A stretch of DNA of 64,000 nt from Gordius sp. MW1 (lineage: Eukaryota; Nematomorpha; Gordioida; Gordea; Gordiidae), in assembly GCA_964036665.1 (NCBI GenBank), contig OZ038531.1:4030001-4094000 (forward strand), written 5' to 3'. How positions within the stretch are numbered: the stretch's first letter is position 1; each line of letters starts with the position of its first letter. The notes beneath the pieces were generated by a model. It was not told the DNA's origin, searched no databases, and was given only the letters and a program-made list of their open reading frames with translations. The position numbers were made by a program, and so were the translations under genes. Below are positions 49,991-62,796 of this stretch, piece by piece.

Positions 49991-51003
49991 TAATCTTTAA
50001 TTCCAGTTCTAAAAAGTTTTTCTTTTATCAAACTAGTGAAAGTGATGCAGTTCCATTTCACGTGTTGTTTTTATTAAGGAATCTCGGAGATTTAATAGGC
50101 CTATTATTACTGCTGACATTTGGTTTTGATTAAGTATCTTTAAGCTTTGAACAAATTTTATTTAATTCGTAGCTATCAAATTCTATTAGCCAAAGTAGCG
50201 GGCCCTATTAACGATTTAAATCAATTAAATGCTTTTCTTTCCCCTATCTTCTTCCTTTCTTACTAAGCTTTAAACACATACTGAGTAGTTGTAGTTTCAG
50301 TAGTAATGTTATTTCTACAAAAGTAATTAACTTTTGAAAACACTTTCAGCAAACTTTATTAAAATCATTTTAATTTTTGCTATGCAATTTATGGGCTCGT
50401 TTTTAGTCGTCCCCCCTGTCATGTCCTGCTTGCTATTTTTACTTCACGTAATTTTTTTTTAATTTGGAATTTAAAAATGAGCTTTTTGATCTAAATTCAA
50501 TGTCGCTACAGGGTTCATGGGCGAAGTCATTTAGAAATCATTCTATAACCAATATTTATATATAAAATAATTTAAATTAATTAAAAAGGCTGTATAAATA
50601 TCTTTCAACTTTAACCTAGCTGTTTAAAAGAATTATTTTTATTTTCGGGAGAAAACTGATTTGGCCTCTAAAAATTTTAAAAGTTATAAATTATATTTTT
50701 GAATTATTTTATAAGAAAATTTTAAATGACAATTGAAAACTTTTAATTATGATCTTAGTTACAACTTTTACTAAATATAATTATTTGCAAACTTTTTATT
50801 TCCATTTAAGTAGAGGGTTAAAATTTGTAAAACTTGCTTCACGACATAGACGTGGATTTGAATGGGAAACACGTTGATAAAAAGATATTATTAATTTATT
50901 TATTTATTTAAATTTATAAAAAATTGCAATTTAGGGGTTAAATGTCTAAGATAATACATATAGAAATAGTAATTAGCCGAAATTTATTTATGTCTTGCAT
51001 TTA
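49991..51003. other. NK1 downstream region; no feature recognised
   Basis: AT-rich unique-looking sequence. No gene-like exon with conserved content was seen on either strand. Confidence 0.45.
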
Positions 51004-51202
51004 GTGTTGTAGAAACGGCTGGGTTTTGTTTAGTCGACCATTGGTTCAACTAAGTCATGGGGCCGATTTTGGTCTGTTTTTCAAATTGGACTAAGCCTAG
51101 AGGTCGACTAAAAAAAAACAGACCAAAAACTTTTGGTCTATTTATGTTCAGCTGACTAAAATTATAGGTCGACTTAACAAAACCCAGCCGTTTTTACAAC
51201 AC
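51004..51202. mobile_element. TA-family CGGCTGGG MITE, near-intact
   Basis: GTGTTGTAGAAACGGCTGGG to CCCAGCCGTTTTTACAACAC, TA on both sides, with long internal complementary arms (GGTCGACTAA, TTTTTGGTCT). Confidence 0.88.
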
Positions 51203-51544
51203 TACTTGCTCTTAACTACCTATTATTTATTTTTAATTCCTTTTATCTCTTTATAATCAAGGTTAACTTTTAGGAATTAAGAAGGACAATTTTATTAAGC
51301 TATGGCAGAGCTTTTAAACAGCTCTCAAGCAAATTTTCAATTTATTATCGAAAATATTTTATTAAAAAATTATAGAACGGACGTATATAAAATGAGCCAT
51401 AATATAATTTTTGACTAATAAATAAGTGCTAATATATCAAAATCAACATAATAAATTAATTTTTCAGGTTTAAAACATCAATTTTTTTAAAAGTTTAAAT
51501 TTTTCCATCCTAATTTATTATTTCAATAATTAAGAAAATTCATA

Positions 51545-51715
51545 CATGTGCTTAGGCAGGATTTTAATTGAAGCATGGAAAAAAGTTTAATAAATGTTTT
51601 AGAAAGGGCAAAAAATTTTATATAAAACTTTAAATAACATTATTAAGTACAAGAAACTATTTAGAGGAAGGAGGGGGGCAAATGCATCTCCTTGTTTCCC
51701 CTAGCTACTATGGAT
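51545..51715. repeat. Degenerate GGGCGTAGCC-type MITE
   Basis: TGCTTAGGCAGGATTTTAATTG left, GGAGGGGGGCAAATGCATC right; eroded relative of the family. Confidence 0.4.
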
Positions 51716-51724
51716 TACAATCCT

Positions 51725-53040
51725 GCAACGGGCCTGTTTAGGTCAGTCGGCCCGCCGTCAAAATATTAAATTATAAACCCGGGCCCGGCCCGATAATTTT
51801 TTACAAAGCCCAATCCCGGCCCGGGCCCGTTAAATATTTTTATTTTTTTTGTTTAATTTTTTTTTACCGATATGGCAAACAATATGTGTTCAAAAATGTT
51901 AATAAAAATATTGTAAAAATAATAAATTAATAATTCCCGATCAGACGAGATCTTCTATCCTTTAGGGGAAAAATTTTTTTTACAAGTGTTACTTCGGGAC
52001 ACATGAAACTACATAAGCCAAATAGACAGTGTAAAACCCTTATTTAAGGTTATAATGTTTAATAAAGTTACATGGCTTCTTTGCTTTTCCACCATTTTAA
52101 ATTTTTAAATTATTAATAAAATAAAAAACATTGATATTTACGAAAGTAATTTGAAGAAATAATTTTAAAATTTGTTTTTACATTTGTTAATGAGTATATA
52201 TATGTACATAAAGCAACGGTCATCATTAAATTGCAGGGAATTATTTAGCCAGTTTCGCAATTATCCGATATATAGGCAACCTAGACAAGTTGCCCAAAGA
52301 AAAGCAATAATATAGGTAATAATCAGTCGGGCACAAAAACAATAATGGAATTGCTCGAGCGAGTCAAAAAAAGGATAACCAATCAGCGTCATTAGCTAGT
52401 ATTTACAAAAGCAAAGTAAAAGACTTGTACAGAAGTTTTAAGTTCATAGCCATTAAAAACCCATATAGGTATCCACGGCAATTATATTGATTACAATTAC
52501 AAGTTAGACAGAACGGACGGCCGGACAACCGGACGGACAATTAAAAGCAAGCCCATAAATTGCATAGCAATTAATAATATTACATAATATTAAAACAATT
52601 CACTCAATAATGCTAGAGGGTATAAATGGGGAGGCAAGGATGGGCAGCTGCCCCCCCCCCCAAATCCAAAAATTCTTGACCCAAAAACATTTTCTGCCCT
52701 ACCTAAACTGCTTCCCTCTAATTTAAAATGGCTACGCCCATGGGATCACGTGTATAAATATCTTTAACATATATAATGCGGGTTGAGATATTGATGAATT
52801 TAATGAACTAAGATGGAAATAAAATTTAACAATTCTTGTTAAATTTATTATAAATTAGAACATTATAAAAACACTATTTTTATAATAAATCTAATTCATT
52901 TTGTAACGGGCCTTAAGTATATTTAGGCCCGGGGCGAGCCCGTTAAGTTATATTACGGCCCTCCAGGCCCGGCCCGTTGTAATATTTTTAAGTAGAAGCC
53001 CGTCCAAGCCCGGCCCGGGGGCCGGGCCCATACCTAAAGC
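51725..53040 (+). mobile_element. GGCCCGGCCC-type element (family B), copy 1
   Basis: The GC-rich left arm (GGCCCGCCGTCAAAATATTA, CCCGGGCCCGGCCCG) and right arm (GCCCGTTAAGTTATA, CCGGCCCGTTGTAATATTTT, AAGCCCGGCCCGGGGGCCGG) enclose an AT-rich body. It carries repeat W sequence (about 52205-52570) and a GGGCGTAGCC-type MITE (52612-52742). Termini resemble hAT ends. Copy 2 lies just downstream in the same orientation. Confidence 0.65.
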
Positions 53041-53045
53041 CTGTG

Positions 53046-53320
53046 TCATTCATAACTTGATAGACTGATCATGAACGTTATCCGCCATTTTGAAATGTGC
53101 ACAGATAAGGAACGGTTATATAGATTATAGTGATTTTGTTTAAGTGTTTTTAAACTAAATGAACAAAATATGGAACTAGGTAAAGATGAGACACAGCATT
53201 TTAAAATATATCATCTAGACGATTCATAAAAATAAAAATACTGTGATGATGTGATGTAAAAGCAATTTAATACCATCTGCATTTTATTAGATAATCATTT
53301 ATTAACATTCTTTTTTATTT
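53046..53320. repeat. Dispersed repeat between the two family B copies
   Basis: Inverted relative to 45275-45530; contains CCGCCATTTTGAAATGTGCAC. Confidence 0.55.
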
Positions 53321-54895
53321 AGGTCAAAATATTAAATTATAAGCCCGAGTCCGGCCCGCTAATTTTATACCCGTGAAATTTTTTTTATTTTTATTTTTTT
53401 TTTACTTTTATTTATCGATAAGGTAAACAATATGTATGTGTTAGAATGTTAATAAAAATTTTGTAAAAAAAAAATCGGTAATTCCCGGTCACTCGTGTTT
53501 TTCTATCTTTTAAGAAACGACCTACATGAAAAAAATATTTTTACAAGTGGCACTTCAGGATACATAAAACCCTATAAGGCAAATAAACTTTTAAAACCCT
53601 TATTTAAGGTTATAATGTTTTTAATTAAGTTACTTAGCCCACCATTTTAAATAATTAGGTTATTGATGTAAAATGAAAAAAACAGTGATAAAAGTAACTT
53701 GACGAAAGAAATTTTTAAATTTGTTAATGATAGTGAGTATATAAATTTTGGCTTTTGGCCGGGGTCAGATAAAGTATAGGTTAGCAACGGTCAGCATTAA
53801 TTTGCAGGGAACTACTTAGCCATTTTCGCATTTATCCGTTATAAATTAACAACCTAGACAAATTGCCAAAAAATTTCACAAAGAAGCAAATATAAATAAC
53901 AATTAACCAGAATTGTGGCCTCTGGGCGGGTCAGACAAATTAGATGTAAGCAACGGTCAGCATTAATTTGCAGGAAATTATAGGCAGTTTTGCAATTATC
54001 CGATATATAGCAACAACCTAGATAAGTTGCTTTAAAAAGTAATAGAATTCGAGCTTGGGCGAGGTCGAAAAAGTAAAGCCAATCAGCGGTCAGCATAATA
54101 AAAGTCTTTTACAGAAACATAAGTTTACAGCCATTAAAAACCCATATAAGTTTTCACGGCAATTATTGAAAAATTACAAGTTGGACAGGACAGGGTGGAC
54201 AGGACAGGACAGGATGGACAGGATAACCAAAAGAGAGCCCATAAATTGCATTGCATTTAATACAGATATTCATGGGCGTAGACGGGGCGGGGTGCAGGGC
54301 GCCCCCCTTCCTAAATTAAAAAATTTTAGTTTTTGCCCCCCCCCCCTGATTGAACTTTTAAACGTTTCGCCCCCCCCCCCTTCTAATCCTAAGCTTGGCT
54401 ACGCCCATGTAAATATTCTTAAATAATAATAAGTTAATATTGCTAAAGGGTATAAATGGGGAGGCAAGGATGGGCAGCTGCCCCCCTCCAAATAAAATTT
54501 TTGATGAAAAAAACATATTTGCCCTATCTAAATTGCCCCCCCCCATTAATTTAAATTGGCTCCGCCCATAGGATCACTTGTAAAAATTATTTTTAACATT
54601 TATAATGCGGGTTGAGATATTGATGAATTAATGAGCTAGGATTGAAACAAAATTTAACTTTCCTTGTTAATTTAATATACATAAAATAATGATAAATTAG
54701 AACATTATAAAATCACCTTCTTTTATACTAAATCTAATTAATTTTTTAACGGGCTTTTAACGGGCCTAAAGTATAACTAGGCCCGGCCCGAGCCCGTTAA
54801 GTTATACATCGGCCCGTCCAGGCCCGGCCCGTTGTTTTATTTTTAAGCAGGAGCCCGTCCAAGCCCGGCCCGCGGGCCGGGCCGTGCAGATCTCT
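53320..54895 (+). mobile_element. GGCCCGGCCC-type element (family B), copy 2
   Basis: Same order of blocks as copy 1 (GTAAACAATATGT, AATTCCCGGTCA, CTTATTTAAGGTTATAATG, repeat W, GGGGAGGCAAGGATGGGCAG, terminal arms), ending GGGCCGGGCCGTGCAGATCT at about 54890. It contains an additional GGGCGTAGCC-type MITE at 54272-54412 that is absent from copy 1, plus the shared one at 54447-54572. Confidence 0.65.
54272..54412. mobile_element. GGGCGTAGCC-type MITE inside family B copy 2
   Basis: CATGGGCGTAGACGGGGCGG start and TTGGCTACGCCCATG end, with long C runs. Inserted after copy 2 diverged from copy 1. Confidence 0.8.
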
Positions 54896-55482
54896 AGTGG
54901 CCACTGCAGAAAGATATAGGAGTTTGTCAAATTCAAAGGGGTGGATATAATGGTTCAGATTTTACCATATGAAACATATGATTCGATGGCAATTATATTG
55001 CATTTACATCAATGTTCTCCTATTTCTAGAAATTTTAAGATATAAATTACAACTTAATTTGTAAAAGATTAGCGTTAGCACAATGCTGCTCACTAATAAA
55101 GGGGTTATTGGAAAATGATTAAAAATCAAATGTTTCTATTAACTAGGATAAACAATATTTTAAAGATTTCGAAATTCAATTCCATCTTTTCAGTGTCATT
55201 GAAAAATTTATGAATAATATTTTCAAAAAAATTTTATTAAGATTTACATGAGTGGCGAAGGCAGGATTGCCCAAGAGAAGAGTGTCAGCAAATTTCGATT
55301 GAACAAAAATTGATTAAAATTGTATACATTATATTTACGATGGATTTTTGATAAAAAGTGCATTAAAAATAATTTTAATATGCATTAAATTATTTAAATT
55401 TTATGACCCAATTCCGCTTGTTGTAACTTTTAATATTTCTGAACATGCTAATCAGTGCCATTGTTTGAACTGAGATATGCAA

Positions 55483-56110
55483 GGCCCTTTTAGGCTTAAT
55501 TGGCCCACCAGTACGATAATTTTAAAAACCCGAGCCCGGCCCGGACCATCGCCTGAACCCTTCCCGATAAAAATTCTTTTCTATTTTGCTGCTTTTCAAA
55601 TCCAAATCTTTTCCTTCTATACAATTAATTCTTTATATTCTGAAAATGTTCCATAATAAAATAGTTGAAAAATCATCAGACTCGAATGGGTTTAAGCGAC
55701 CCGCCGTTAAACATTCACTGGTAGCATTTGTAGCTGCATAAGACAATTTGTGCCAAATATAACTCATCGTAAGGTTAATTTTATGTGACTAAAATGTTTT
55801 GTTCATTTTTAACCTTATCAGAAATAAAAATTCTCGTATTTAAAAATCCCAAGTCTATAAATAAACGACGAGAAAAAATTATTATTGATTATATCATTAT
55901 TGTAAAAATTAAATAATTACAAAATTTGATAAACATCACGCCATTTTTATCCACTAGCAAAAATAAAAATGTTATTTGAATGATTTTCACTAGTAGAGCC
56001 CGGCCTACTTATAGCTAGACCCGGGCCGAACACATTTGCTTACAAACAAGCCTGTCCAAGCCCGGCTTGCAATACTTTTTTCAAAAAGCCCATACATGTC
56101 AAGTATGTTC
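55483..56110. repeat. Family B element, degenerate copy
   Basis: Left CCCGAGCCCGGCCCGGACC, right CTAGACCCGGGCCGAACAC and CTGTCCAAGCCCGGCTTGC. Body unrelated or eroded. Confidence 0.5.
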
Positions 56111-56166
56111 AAATCCGCAGACCGGGATTTATAAATTAAACTTTGCTGATGCAAACTAGATTCGTA

Positions 56167-56413
56167 GTGTTGTAAAAACGTCTGGGTATTGTTTGGTCGA
56201 CCTCTTAGGTCTGTACCATTGGTCTGTTAATGTTTGGGCGACTAAAACCAAAGGTCGACCAAACAAAACCCAGCCGTCCCTAATCTGAAAGTAAGCTTTA
56301 AAAATAAATCTATAATATACAACGAGGATCATTAATTTTCAGTTAAAGTTTAATTTTGCCCCTCCCTCTATCATTAATGCCCCCCTCTAAATCCAATGCT
56401 GGCTACGCCCATG
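56167..56413. mobile_element. Truncated TA-family MITE followed by half of a GGGCGTAGCC-type MITE
   Basis: 56167-56280 starts GTGTTGTAAAAACGTCTGGG and ends CAAAACCCAGCCGTCC without its terminus. 56345-56413 carries TTTTGCCCCTCCC...CAATGCTGGCTACGCCCATG, the right half of the other family. Confidence 0.65.
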
Positions 56414-56486
56414 GAATAAGCACACTCAGTTATAAAAGAAAAGAGATTTTGTACAAAGTTTAAAAATGAAGTATGAATAGTCAGTA

Positions 56487-56663
56487 TCGGTGGATTTGGA
56501 TAGATAGCGTAGGTAGAGGGAAATGGAACGCAATATTTCTGGCCATAAAAGCCCATCATCTCCTTTTTATTTTCATTATTTTTTCCCCTGATGATGGGTT
56601 TTTATAGCCAGAAGTATCGCGTTCCATTTCCCTCAACCTACGCTATCAATCCAAATTCACCGA
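56487..56663. repeat. Fold-back hairpin, 74-bp arms, 29-bp loop
   Basis: The arm at 56487-56560 (TCGGTGGATTTGGATAGATA...CCCATCATC) is complementary to 56590-56663 (GATGATGGG...TCCAAATTCACCGA) with few mismatches. The loop is T/A/C-rich. Its small size and near-symmetry suggest a fold-back MITE or a recent inverted duplication. Confidence 0.85.
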
Positions 56664-57064
56664 ATTTACAATGACATTTATAACGGATTGAAAATTCTTG
56701 ATTACATAGACAGTGCAAACTTTGTAAAATTATCATTTACTTTGAGTATCAGTTATTTGTATAATAATGCTCTTTTCTAATTTAGTAGTATTAATACTGG
56801 CAATTGGTAAAAAAAAAGGAATTTAAAGTAAGTTTAAATAAGCGTGCTAAACGCTTAAAAAAATTAAATTATTTATTACCTTTGTCACTAAAATTTGGCT
56901 TGTATCAGCTAAATAGTCTTAGAATTAGTAGTTTATAATCTAACATAAAATCTCAAATTGTTTTTACCAGCGCATCACTAAAAAGAGTCCTAATAATATC
57001 ATTCAGTTTCTCCATATAATTCGGGAAAAAGTTTTTTATTTTTTTGTCAATCCACCTGCCTACT

Positions 57065-57335
57065 AGAAACCATAAAAACCCGGCCCGGGTGGGCTCCACA
57101 ACTAAATTTGGGCAATTAAAACTCAATTTTATTTTTAAAATAATGTGTTATTTTGTTTTCACCCTTTGATTGGATTGTAAAATGTTTGTTAATCCTAGTT
57201 CTCATTCAAAAAAATAAGAAATTTTGATAATTTATTTGAAAAATATAACGATATTAATGGTAGAACACTTTCGTGCTGAGCATTTCGGGCCGGGCGGACA
57301 CATACAAGGGTTCGGGCGGGCTCATAACAAATCTG
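57065..57335. repeat. Family B-like element, short copy
   Basis: AACCCGGCCCGGGTGGGCTC at the left and CATTTCGGGCCGGGCGGACA, TTCGGGCGGGCTC at the right, with an AT body. Confidence 0.5.
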
Positions 57336-57557
57336 ACCACTGCTGCCTATGCCATTGCATATTTTGGGGCAATAAACTATTAATTAATAAGAAAAAAATA
57401 ACTTGATTAAAATGACTTTGGGAATTTTAAATATATATATTAATTAATTATAATTTCTTATGATAATTGTGAAATCATACATTCGGATTTATGAAACTTT
57501 CAACGGAAATGAGTCCCTTTATAAAGAAATCAAATTGAATTTCAAAAATAGATATTA

Positions 57558-57669
57558 GTGTTGTTACTGGGTTTTGTTTCGTCGATCTTTGGTTTTTTCA
57601 AATTTCGACTAAGCTTAGAGGTCGATTAAGGAAAATAGAAAACCTTGGTCTGGTTCGTTTTTTCAACAC
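57558..57669. mobile_element. TA-family MITE, short degenerate copy
   Basis: GTGTTG..CTGGGTTTTGTTTCGTCGA left, GGTTCGTTTTTTCAACAC right. Confidence 0.6.
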
Positions 57670-59397
57670 TAATGAATATACACATTATTGGCTGGATCAA
57701 TTTAACTTTAAAATTAAATTATATTTTGCAAACTGTGCGACTTATATGGGATGGGCTGAACTCTTAAATATAGAATAATTTATATAGTCGAAATTGTTAG
57801 TATTCCATATGTAGTTTTATGTTTTAAAAAGTAACTAATATATTAGAGACTAATAATGTCATATGTGATTTTTTGTAGTTAAAATTCTGGAAAGTATCTT
57901 ATAATATCATAGAAAAAATTACAAGTTCAACCGTTTTAAAGTTATTTAAAAAATAAATAAAATTTTAAAACGCCTTTTAATTAGACATATCAAGTGTGCA
58001 GTGTCAATTCAGTATTCGACAACTCATAATTAAGGATAAAAAAGTTTGGAAGCATTTAAAAAATAATTAAATGGGTTTCCATATCTTCGTTCGATCTCCC
58101 AGCTATGGGGATAAAAATTAAAAATAATTACTTTTTTTTATAAATTACACACCAATCACATTGGTATGAGGGGATAAAGAGAGGGCTGAGGCGAGAGCTT
58201 ACATTATGTAACAAATATGGATTTAATAGTTATTACGAAAGTGAATGAAGCATTTATAAAAACAAATCACTTATGGAATCAAATACAAAACATTTTGACC
58301 ATATCAGAAGTTGGGACAGGGGGCGAGGGGGGTCATATAAATTTTTTTAATAACCACCACATATTAATAATACATCTCTATATACGGTGCCTGGTAAAGT
58401 CATAAAATATAATTGATATTACACACATACATACATGTAGTATACAAAGTTAGTTAGATGATGCCTCCTCTTGTGTAAGTGAGGTAGAATTGATAGATAG
58501 ATAGATAAATCTGTAGTAATGTTTTTGTTAAAGCCTTACTTAATCTATGCCATTTTAATATACATTAAAAAACGAAATTGGGGGCTAGGGAGAGAGAGGG
58601 TTAAATATGAATTGGACATTTTGTAGACTACTATACTATAATAAACCATTATTTTTGAAATCTATGATCTTTAATAGAGATTAATGCACAGGAACATAAG
58701 TTTATATATATACATGTATGTATTAGGTAGTCTCTTCTTATCTATTATATTAAAAAGCTTTGCCTATTGCAAGTGTGTGTGGGTGGGTCCTTAAACTAGA
58801 GACGACTTATTTCGCAATTTATAAATTTATTACAACGTTATGATTACATGTAATAACTACAAATTGAATGACCCTTAAATAGTATATCACTACTTAAGCC
58901 TGATCTGCCTCATAAACTCAAACGTTGTATAAGCTAGTTAGTTAATCTTTTCAATTCATTAATAACATCATTGTATCAATATGGATAGATAAAGGGTAAA
59001 TCAAAGGAGAATTATCTCATGTTGTATCCTACAAAGCTAACTAATAAATTTAAGATATAGAGACTCGTCATTATTAAAAATTAAGACTTGATTGTTAGTT
59101 CAACCCAAAATGTTTTTATTATACTAACTGAAAAATGGTCACTAGTTATTATATGCTAATTATACTGTGTCTTAAATTATATATAGAAGGAAATCAAATT
59201 TATAGATATTAAGACTCCTGACGAGCTTAAATGTATCCAAATGTGTAATACTAGTTGAATTTATATCACTTTACATATTTAGGCGAATTTTTATTTTATT
59301 TAAATAACGAGTGTAACTAGTTTTATATTTTAATTTGGTGTAATATTATATGTTTACATACTATGACAGCTTTACATAATCAATAACAATTAAGTAG
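57670..59397. other. AT-rich interval without recognised genes
   Basis: Contains microsatellites (TAGATAGATAGATA at about 58494; ACACACATACATACATG at about 58420). No conserved exon seen. Confidence 0.45.
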
Positions 59398-59552
59398 TTT
59401 TGCAAAAGGGGTTGGGTTTCGTTTGGTCGATCTTTGGTTTTAATAGACTAAACATAAATTTCCTGAGTCGACCTCTAGGCTTAGTCGAAATTTGAAAAAC
59501 AGACCAGAGCCGACCGTTACTCTTTGTTGAACCTCGACCAACCAAGCCTTAA
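59398..59552. repeat. TA-family MITE, degenerate
   Basis: GGTTGGGTTTCGTTTGGTCG, then GACCTCTAGGCTTAGTCGAA and TGAAAAACAGACCAGAGCCG, as in other copies; termini lost. Confidence 0.6.
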
Positions 59553-60334
59553 AAAACACATCGAGTACTTAAAAATTATTGAGTTATTTATTGAGTTACA
59601 ACAGAATGTTATTACTAACATACTTCATGAATCCGTAGCTGGTTATACAAAGTATATGTTTCAGGCTAAAGGCTCAAACCAAAGTACACCACTAACCTGT
59701 TAAAGTATGGTAACCTGGGGTAACCTAATATTTGTCTTCTAGAACCTGTATATGAAAGAGGTCCTGAAATAATGCGATACCATCGCGTTGGGGTCTCTTG
59801 TGTTTTAATTAATAATTTTTATATATATTTATTATAAATTCAAAATTTTAAATAATAAGATTTGCCAGTCATTTAACGCCCAATCATTAATTAATTGCAG
59901 CTACTTAGAGACAAGACATGTAAGTGTTCTAATAAATATATTCCGGTAACGTTATTTAAATAAATTACACAAAAATTATTGCGCAGTGATTTATAAATAA
60001 TGAAAAATCTAAGCTTTCATCTAGGTGGAAGCAAGGAGCAACTTAACTGCACGTTCACCATTTAAGTCAACTGTCGAATTATATGCAAATACATCATATT
60101 TCGTCAATAAATTTTCATACTTAAGTCCTTTTGATATTATCAAAGCTTAAGATGTGATTAATTTTGTGAACTAGTTTAATTATATTTGCTAATTAAATGG
60201 TTTCCTTTTTTGTTATAGAATGGACTTTTCAAAAAGTCGTGTCCGGTCTTAACGGGAGAAATTTTATGCGAGTAATAAGCTTATATAAATTTTAGTTCAC
60301 ATTTGGAAAAGGCCTTATATATTAATAAGAGCAC

Positions 60335-60480
60335 CTTGGGCGTAGCCAGCATTGGAATTAGAGGGGATCAATATGATTTAGGGACGGGCAAAATGATAGA
60401 AATGTTAGCCATAGTATTAAAGATTTTTGGATTAAGAGGGGACAGCCGCCCCTCTCTGCCTCCCTCTGGCTACGCCCACA
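60335..60480. mobile_element. GGGCGTAGCC-type MITE
   Basis: TTGGGCGTAGCCAGCATTGG to CCTCTGGCTACGCCCACA. Similar to the 17424 copy but with both ends preserved. Confidence 0.8.
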
Positions 60481-60677
60481 CTACGAAAATAAAGTGTTAC
60501 TTTAATCGTAAATAAATAGAATTTAGGGGTAAGTTGATGTGAAATGATGAAAAAGTTTATTTCCTAAATTGCTTTCATCTTTAAATTTTGCCATAAAAAT
60601 AAGTATAAGCTTTGTACATAATAAACTTCATAGCTTCAAAACTCTAGGAAATAAAACTTGTATGATGTAAGTTAGTA

Positions 60678-61565
60678 GGGGAGACCGGGGACTAAATGGC
60701 CATAAAAAATTAAATCACGTTTTAAAAAAAACTAATAAAGTTTTTTATAATTTTTTTATTGGAATACAAAAGTGCTTATAGTTTTTTCATAAATTGAGTT
60801 TAAAAAAATCAAAAATCCTAGAAATTGCAAAAGTGCCCGGGGTTAGTTATAGCTATGTTCAGGGGAGATTAACCCTGACGTTTTGACTTTTTAATAGTGT
60901 ATGCTAACTCAAATCAATAAAAATATTGCTACATTATAAAAAACATAGAAAATTTAAATGTAATATGATTGTATATTATATGATAAAAATAAAATAAGGG
61001 TAAGATGACAATGTGACTCAAGTATAATTAAAAGACAGATTCTGAAATTTAAAAAAACTTTTAGTCGTTTAAAATATAATTATAGTCTATTTCTATTCTA
61101 AATTACACTAAGTTGAATTATAAACAAGATTTTTGTTTTTTAAATTTTGTCATTTGTAAGGCCCAATGAAAAATGGCTATAACTAGCCCCTCTCCGACCA
61201 GCCCCGACCCCTATTTTTATGAACAATTCAAAATGTTATATTGCAAATAAAATTTAATCATTAGGCGGCTTTTATATAAAAAATCCCTTTATAAGATAAA
61301 ACTTAAATTACTCCAAAATGTAAAGTCAAAAAAACTTTATGTGCAAAATAGAAAATTTTGTCAAGGCTACTATTAATAGCCCCAAAAAAATGTTTTTCTT
61401 CTATAAAAACTTTAAATTTCATTTTTTCCAAACAAAAATTTTTTTACTTATACCTTATGAAAACATACACATATGGTTTAAATTTTAATCATATATCAGT
61501 ATTATTTTAAAAAATAATTACAAATATAATAGTAACCCCGGGCTAAGACTAGTCCCGGTCTCCCC
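60678..61565. mobile_element. GGGGAGACC-type TIR element, complete, 888 bp
   Basis: Starts GGGGAGACCGGGGACTA and ends TAGTCCCGGTCTCCCC, with TA on both sides. Long AT-rich interior without coding. Internal GTGCCCGGGGTTAGTTATAG is a further partial terminus-like motif. Fragments of the family occur at 33943 and 45619. Confidence 0.85.
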
Positions 61566-61566
61566 T

Positions 61567-61795
61567 ACTATAATTTTTAGTACCATTGCGACATCCACTC
61601 ACACAACCTTTGGCCCCAAGTCTTAAAAATAATTTTAAAAATAAAATTTCTTTGCTATCCTAGGATCGCGATTTTTTTTATCAGACATTTGTAAATATAA
61701 TGTCAATAGCAATATCGGAATGTTTTCCAAACATTCCTAATACTTAACCTTTTTGATTTCTTCCATTGATCTTCACAAAATATGTATTTTTACCT
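61567..61795. repeat. Dispersed repeat also at 10537-10770
   Basis: Shared ACCTTTGGCCCCAAG, CCATTGCGACA, CGGAATGTTTTC and CTTCACAAAAT blocks over about 230 bp in the same orientation. The 10537 copy is inside the Helitron. Confidence 0.6.
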
Positions 61796-61967
61796 TAATA
61801 ATTTAAAATAGAAAACATTAACTAGACAATTCATTTATTTTGATAGTTTATAACCTTTACAATTCTAAAAGAAAGCGGGGTTTTTAGAATGTTTAAAATC
61901 AAACCACCGGCCATGAAAACATGATGGTTCAATTTTACATAAAAAACCAGCTTCTCTATCAAATTTT

Positions 61968-62160
61968 TGTAGAAACGGCTGGGTTTTGTTTGGTCGACTT
62001 TTGGTTTAACTAGGACTAACGATCGACTCTAATCAATTTTTCAAATTTCGACTAAGCCTAGGTGTCGACTATGAGATAGACCAAATTTTTTGGGTCTGTT
62101 TATGTTTAGTCGACTAAAACCAAAGGCCGATCAAACAAAACCCAGCCGTTTTTACAACAC
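61968..62160. mobile_element. TA-family CGGCTGGG MITE
   Basis: GTAGAAACGGCTGGGTTTTG to CAAAACCCAGCCGTTTTTAC then AACAC. Near-intact. Confidence 0.85.
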
Positions 62161-62421
62161 TACTCTATCAAAGAGTTCGGTCTTAATTAATTGTGCGGCC
62201 CCTATTAACCAAAATTTATTATATCGCGCTAAAGATTTAAGCCACTCAAGACCCGAATTAACAAACTAACAATTTACAAGTCATTAAAAACGAATGGGAT
62301 AATATATGTCTATTGAACAGCTGTTTATTCATTTAAATAAACATTTAATATTAGCCGTTGTACTATGTCCCCCTTATGATTTTGTCTTGTTAAATGCAAA
62401 ACCAATCTTCCCCCTATACTA

Positions 62422-62796
62422 ATGTTGTGAAAACGGCTGGGTGGGTCTTGTTTGGTCGACTAAACATGTACAGACCTAAAAATGTTGGGGTCTCTTTTTC
62501 TTAGTCGACCTCGAGGCTTAATCGAGATCCGAAAAACAAACCAGATCTACCGTTAGTTTTATTTAAACCAAGTGTTGAACAAACAAACCTTGCCGTTTTT
62601 ACAACACTACAACATATACCCAATTCCCGATACGAATGTAATGTAAGTTACGGCTTTAAAAACATTGGTTTCTTGGTCTGATTTTCTTATCGACTTCTAG
62701 GCTTAGTCGAAATTTGGAGAAAAAACCCAGAGTGAACTTTAGTCTTAATTAAACAGAAGGTTGACCAAACAAAACCCAGCGATTTTTACAACACCA
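62422..62796. mobile_element. Two further TA-family MITEs in tandem
   Basis: 62422-62608 (ATGTTGTGAAAACGGCTGGG ... GCCGTTTTTACAACAC) and a left-truncated copy ending at 62796 (GACCAAACAAAACCCAGCG, TTTTTACAACACC). Confidence 0.75.
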
